NCBI GenBank assembly: GCA_902797105.1
Contig: CADBRL010000091.1
Location: 1 to 6,520 of the forward strand
DNA: 6,520 bases
Direction: 5' to 3'
From: an uncultured Erysipelotrichaceae bacterium
GTDB lineage: Bacteria; Bacillota_I; Bacilli_A; RF39; UBA660
The stretch's first letter is position 1. Every line of letters begins with the position of its first letter. Both the position numbers and the translations under genes were made by a program. Positions 5,958 to 6,520 of the stretch are shown here, one piece after another. Below the pieces are notes generated by a model. That model was given only the letters and a program-made list of their open reading frames with translations, did not search any database and was not told the DNA's origin.

Positions 5958-6398
5958 ATGAAAAAAAGAGTTATTAATGTAGTTGGGGTTTTGGCGTTAT
6001 TAATATTCTTACTTGCTTTAATTATATTTTTTAAACCAAGAGAAATTAAGATTATAAATTTAGCAGAAAATATTACTATGAAAATTAAAGAGGGAAGCCT
6101 TACAAATACGGGTGCAACCGTTATTATTACAGATTTATCTGGTGATGAAAACGTAGATTTAATAAATAGAAAATTTAAAATTGATTATAAGAAAAATGAT
6201 AAATGGTATAGGCTTGAGTCTAAAATTAAAAATGAAGTTACTGTCATGACTACAGATAATGTTATGGAAAATGGAGATAATACTTATACTCAAGAAATTA
6301 ATTGGGAAAGATATTATGGTAAATTAGGTAAAGGACATTATAGAATAGTTAAAGAAGTAAAAACAAATCTTTATATAGCTGCTGAATTTGATATTTAA
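5958..6398 (+). CDS. Membrane-anchored extracellular Ig-like domain protein (Big_14-like)
   Basis: A small protein of 146 residues with one N-terminal hydrophobic span (about 7-25, after KKR) and no lipobox cysteine, so most likely anchored with the C-terminus outside. The exterior part looks like one beta-sandwich of the bacterial Ig-like family I know as Big_14: GSLTNTGATVIITD (46-59), RKFKIDYKKNDKWYRLESK (71-89), then EINWERYYGKLGKGHYRIVKEV (113-134, the NW..YGKL..G.YRI.KEV signature) and a closing YIAAEFDI. The upstream in-frame ATG at 5949 would add three residues, but AAGGA (5945-5949) overlaps it; the same site is 8 nt from the ATG at 5958, so 5958 is preferred. Last gene of the uvrC operon, 25 nt after the RnfD-like stop, and directly followed by a terminator. 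Its position resembles that of rnfG, but it is not an FMN-binding domain. Function unknown. Confidence 0.75.
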   Translation: MKKRVINVVGVLALLIFLLALIIFFKPREIKIINLAENITMKIKEGSLTNTGATVIITDLSGDENVDLINRKFKIDYKKNDKWYRLESKIKNEVTVMTTDNVMENGDNTYTQEINWERYYGKLGKGHYRIVKEVKTNLYIAAEFDI

Positions 6399-6399
6399 G

Positions 6400-6438
6400 A
6401 AAATATAGCTCAATTTATGGGTTATATTTTTTCTTTTT
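6400..6438 (+). terminator. Rho-independent terminator of the uvrC operon
   Basis: A 12-bp stem pairs AAAATATAGCTC (6400-6411) with GGGTTATATTTT (6419-6430), including two G-U pairs, around a 7-nt loop, and runs into a T-rich tract (TTTTTTCTTTTT, 6427-6438). It begins 1 nt after the stop of the Ig-like gene. The stem is AT-rich but long, and the U tract is good. Confidence 0.8.
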
Positions 6439-6469
6439 GTAAAAATATTGGAAATATGCGTGAAATTGT

Positions 6470-6498
6470 TTGCAATATGTCAAAAAAAGTGTTATAAT
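6470..6498 (+). promoter_or_regulatory. Sigma-A-type promoter with extended -10 for the next gene
   Basis: TTGCAA (6470-6475), a 17-bp spacer and TATAAT (6493-6498), with TG one base before the -10 (TGTTATAAT from 6490), forming an extended -10. It lies downstream of the operon terminator and is the best-formed promoter in the window, so the next gene is likely transcribed independently of the uvrC operon. Confidence 0.75.
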
Positions 6499-6514
6499 AG
6501 TAACGATTTTTAAC

Positions 6515-6520
6515 AAAGGA
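6515..6520 (+). promoter_or_regulatory. Ribosome binding site of a gene starting beyond the right edge
   Basis: AAAGGA occupies the last six bases, about 17 nt after the promoter -10. No start codon follows within the window, so the gene's identity cannot be told. Confidence 0.55.

Noticed and set aside
6105..6119. TGAT-type sequence (NTGAT) in the Ig-like protein as a flavinylation site, which would make it an RnfG
   Set aside because: The ApbE consensus needs D-x-x-S/T-G-A-T; there is no upstream Asp, and this segment is a standard strand of the Ig-like family. The later NW..YGKL..G.YRI.KEV signature settles the family.
748..6398. Mycoplasma-type genetic code (TGA as Trp), suggested by the low GC
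   Set aside because: cvpA ends at TGA immediately before the trxA start, and tryptophans such as that in WCGPC are TGG. The standard code explains every gene here.
6439..6520. A small gene or RNA in the last 80 bases
   Set aside because: Only a promoter and the ribosome binding site of the next gene are visible; no start codon and no stable hairpin.

Overview
This is a strongly AT-rich stretch with short intergenic gaps and clear Shine-Dalgarno sites (AAGGAG, GGAGGT, AAAGGA). It looks like a low-GC Firmicute of the Bacilli/Erysipelotrichia/RF39 kind, possibly a reduced gut lineage. RNase HIII (rnhC), and the order rnhC, cvpA, trxA, uvrC, are Bacillus-like. cvpA ends in TGA and the thioredoxin active-site Trp is TGG, so the standard bacterial code fits and the mycoplasma code does not. 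Species cannot be named from the sequence alone.

Layout. Positions 1-638 (minus) hold the N-terminal 212 residues of RNase HIII; its C-terminus lies beyond the left edge. A divergent promoter region (639-747) leads into a plus-strand pair, a CvpA-family membrane protein (748-1449) and a small thioredoxin (1454-1741). A short spacer and a bidirectional terminator (about 1834-1875) separate this pair from a convergent, short IMPACT/YigZ-family gene (1846-2193, minus). A 77-bp divergent region carries -10 hexamers for both directions. Then comes a plus-strand operon: uvrC (2271-4055), a divergent RnfC-like ferredoxin protein (4036-5118, overlapping uvrC by 20 nt), a divergent RnfD-like membrane protein (5120-5932), and a membrane-anchored Ig-like domain protein (start best placed at 5958, ending 6398). 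A rho-independent terminator follows, then a good sigma-A promoter and a ribosome binding site for a gene that starts just past the right edge.

How the genes work together. RNase HIII (RNA:DNA hybrids), UvrC (nucleotide excision repair) and thioredoxin are housekeeping functions. The unusual part is the tail of the uvrC operon. The two Rnf-like proteins keep recognisable RnfC and RnfD architecture, and RnfC keeps two complete 4Fe-4S cluster motifs. RnfC has lost the glycine-rich NADH/FMN motif (GGAGFP) and RnfD has lost the threonine that normally carries covalent FMN. No rnfG, rnfE, rnfA or rnfB is visible; an anchored Ig-like protein sits where rnfG would be expected. This could be a reduced or repurposed Rnf-derived membrane module, and it is the most interesting item in the window. 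No RNA genes, mobile elements, CRISPR arrays or riboswitches were seen.
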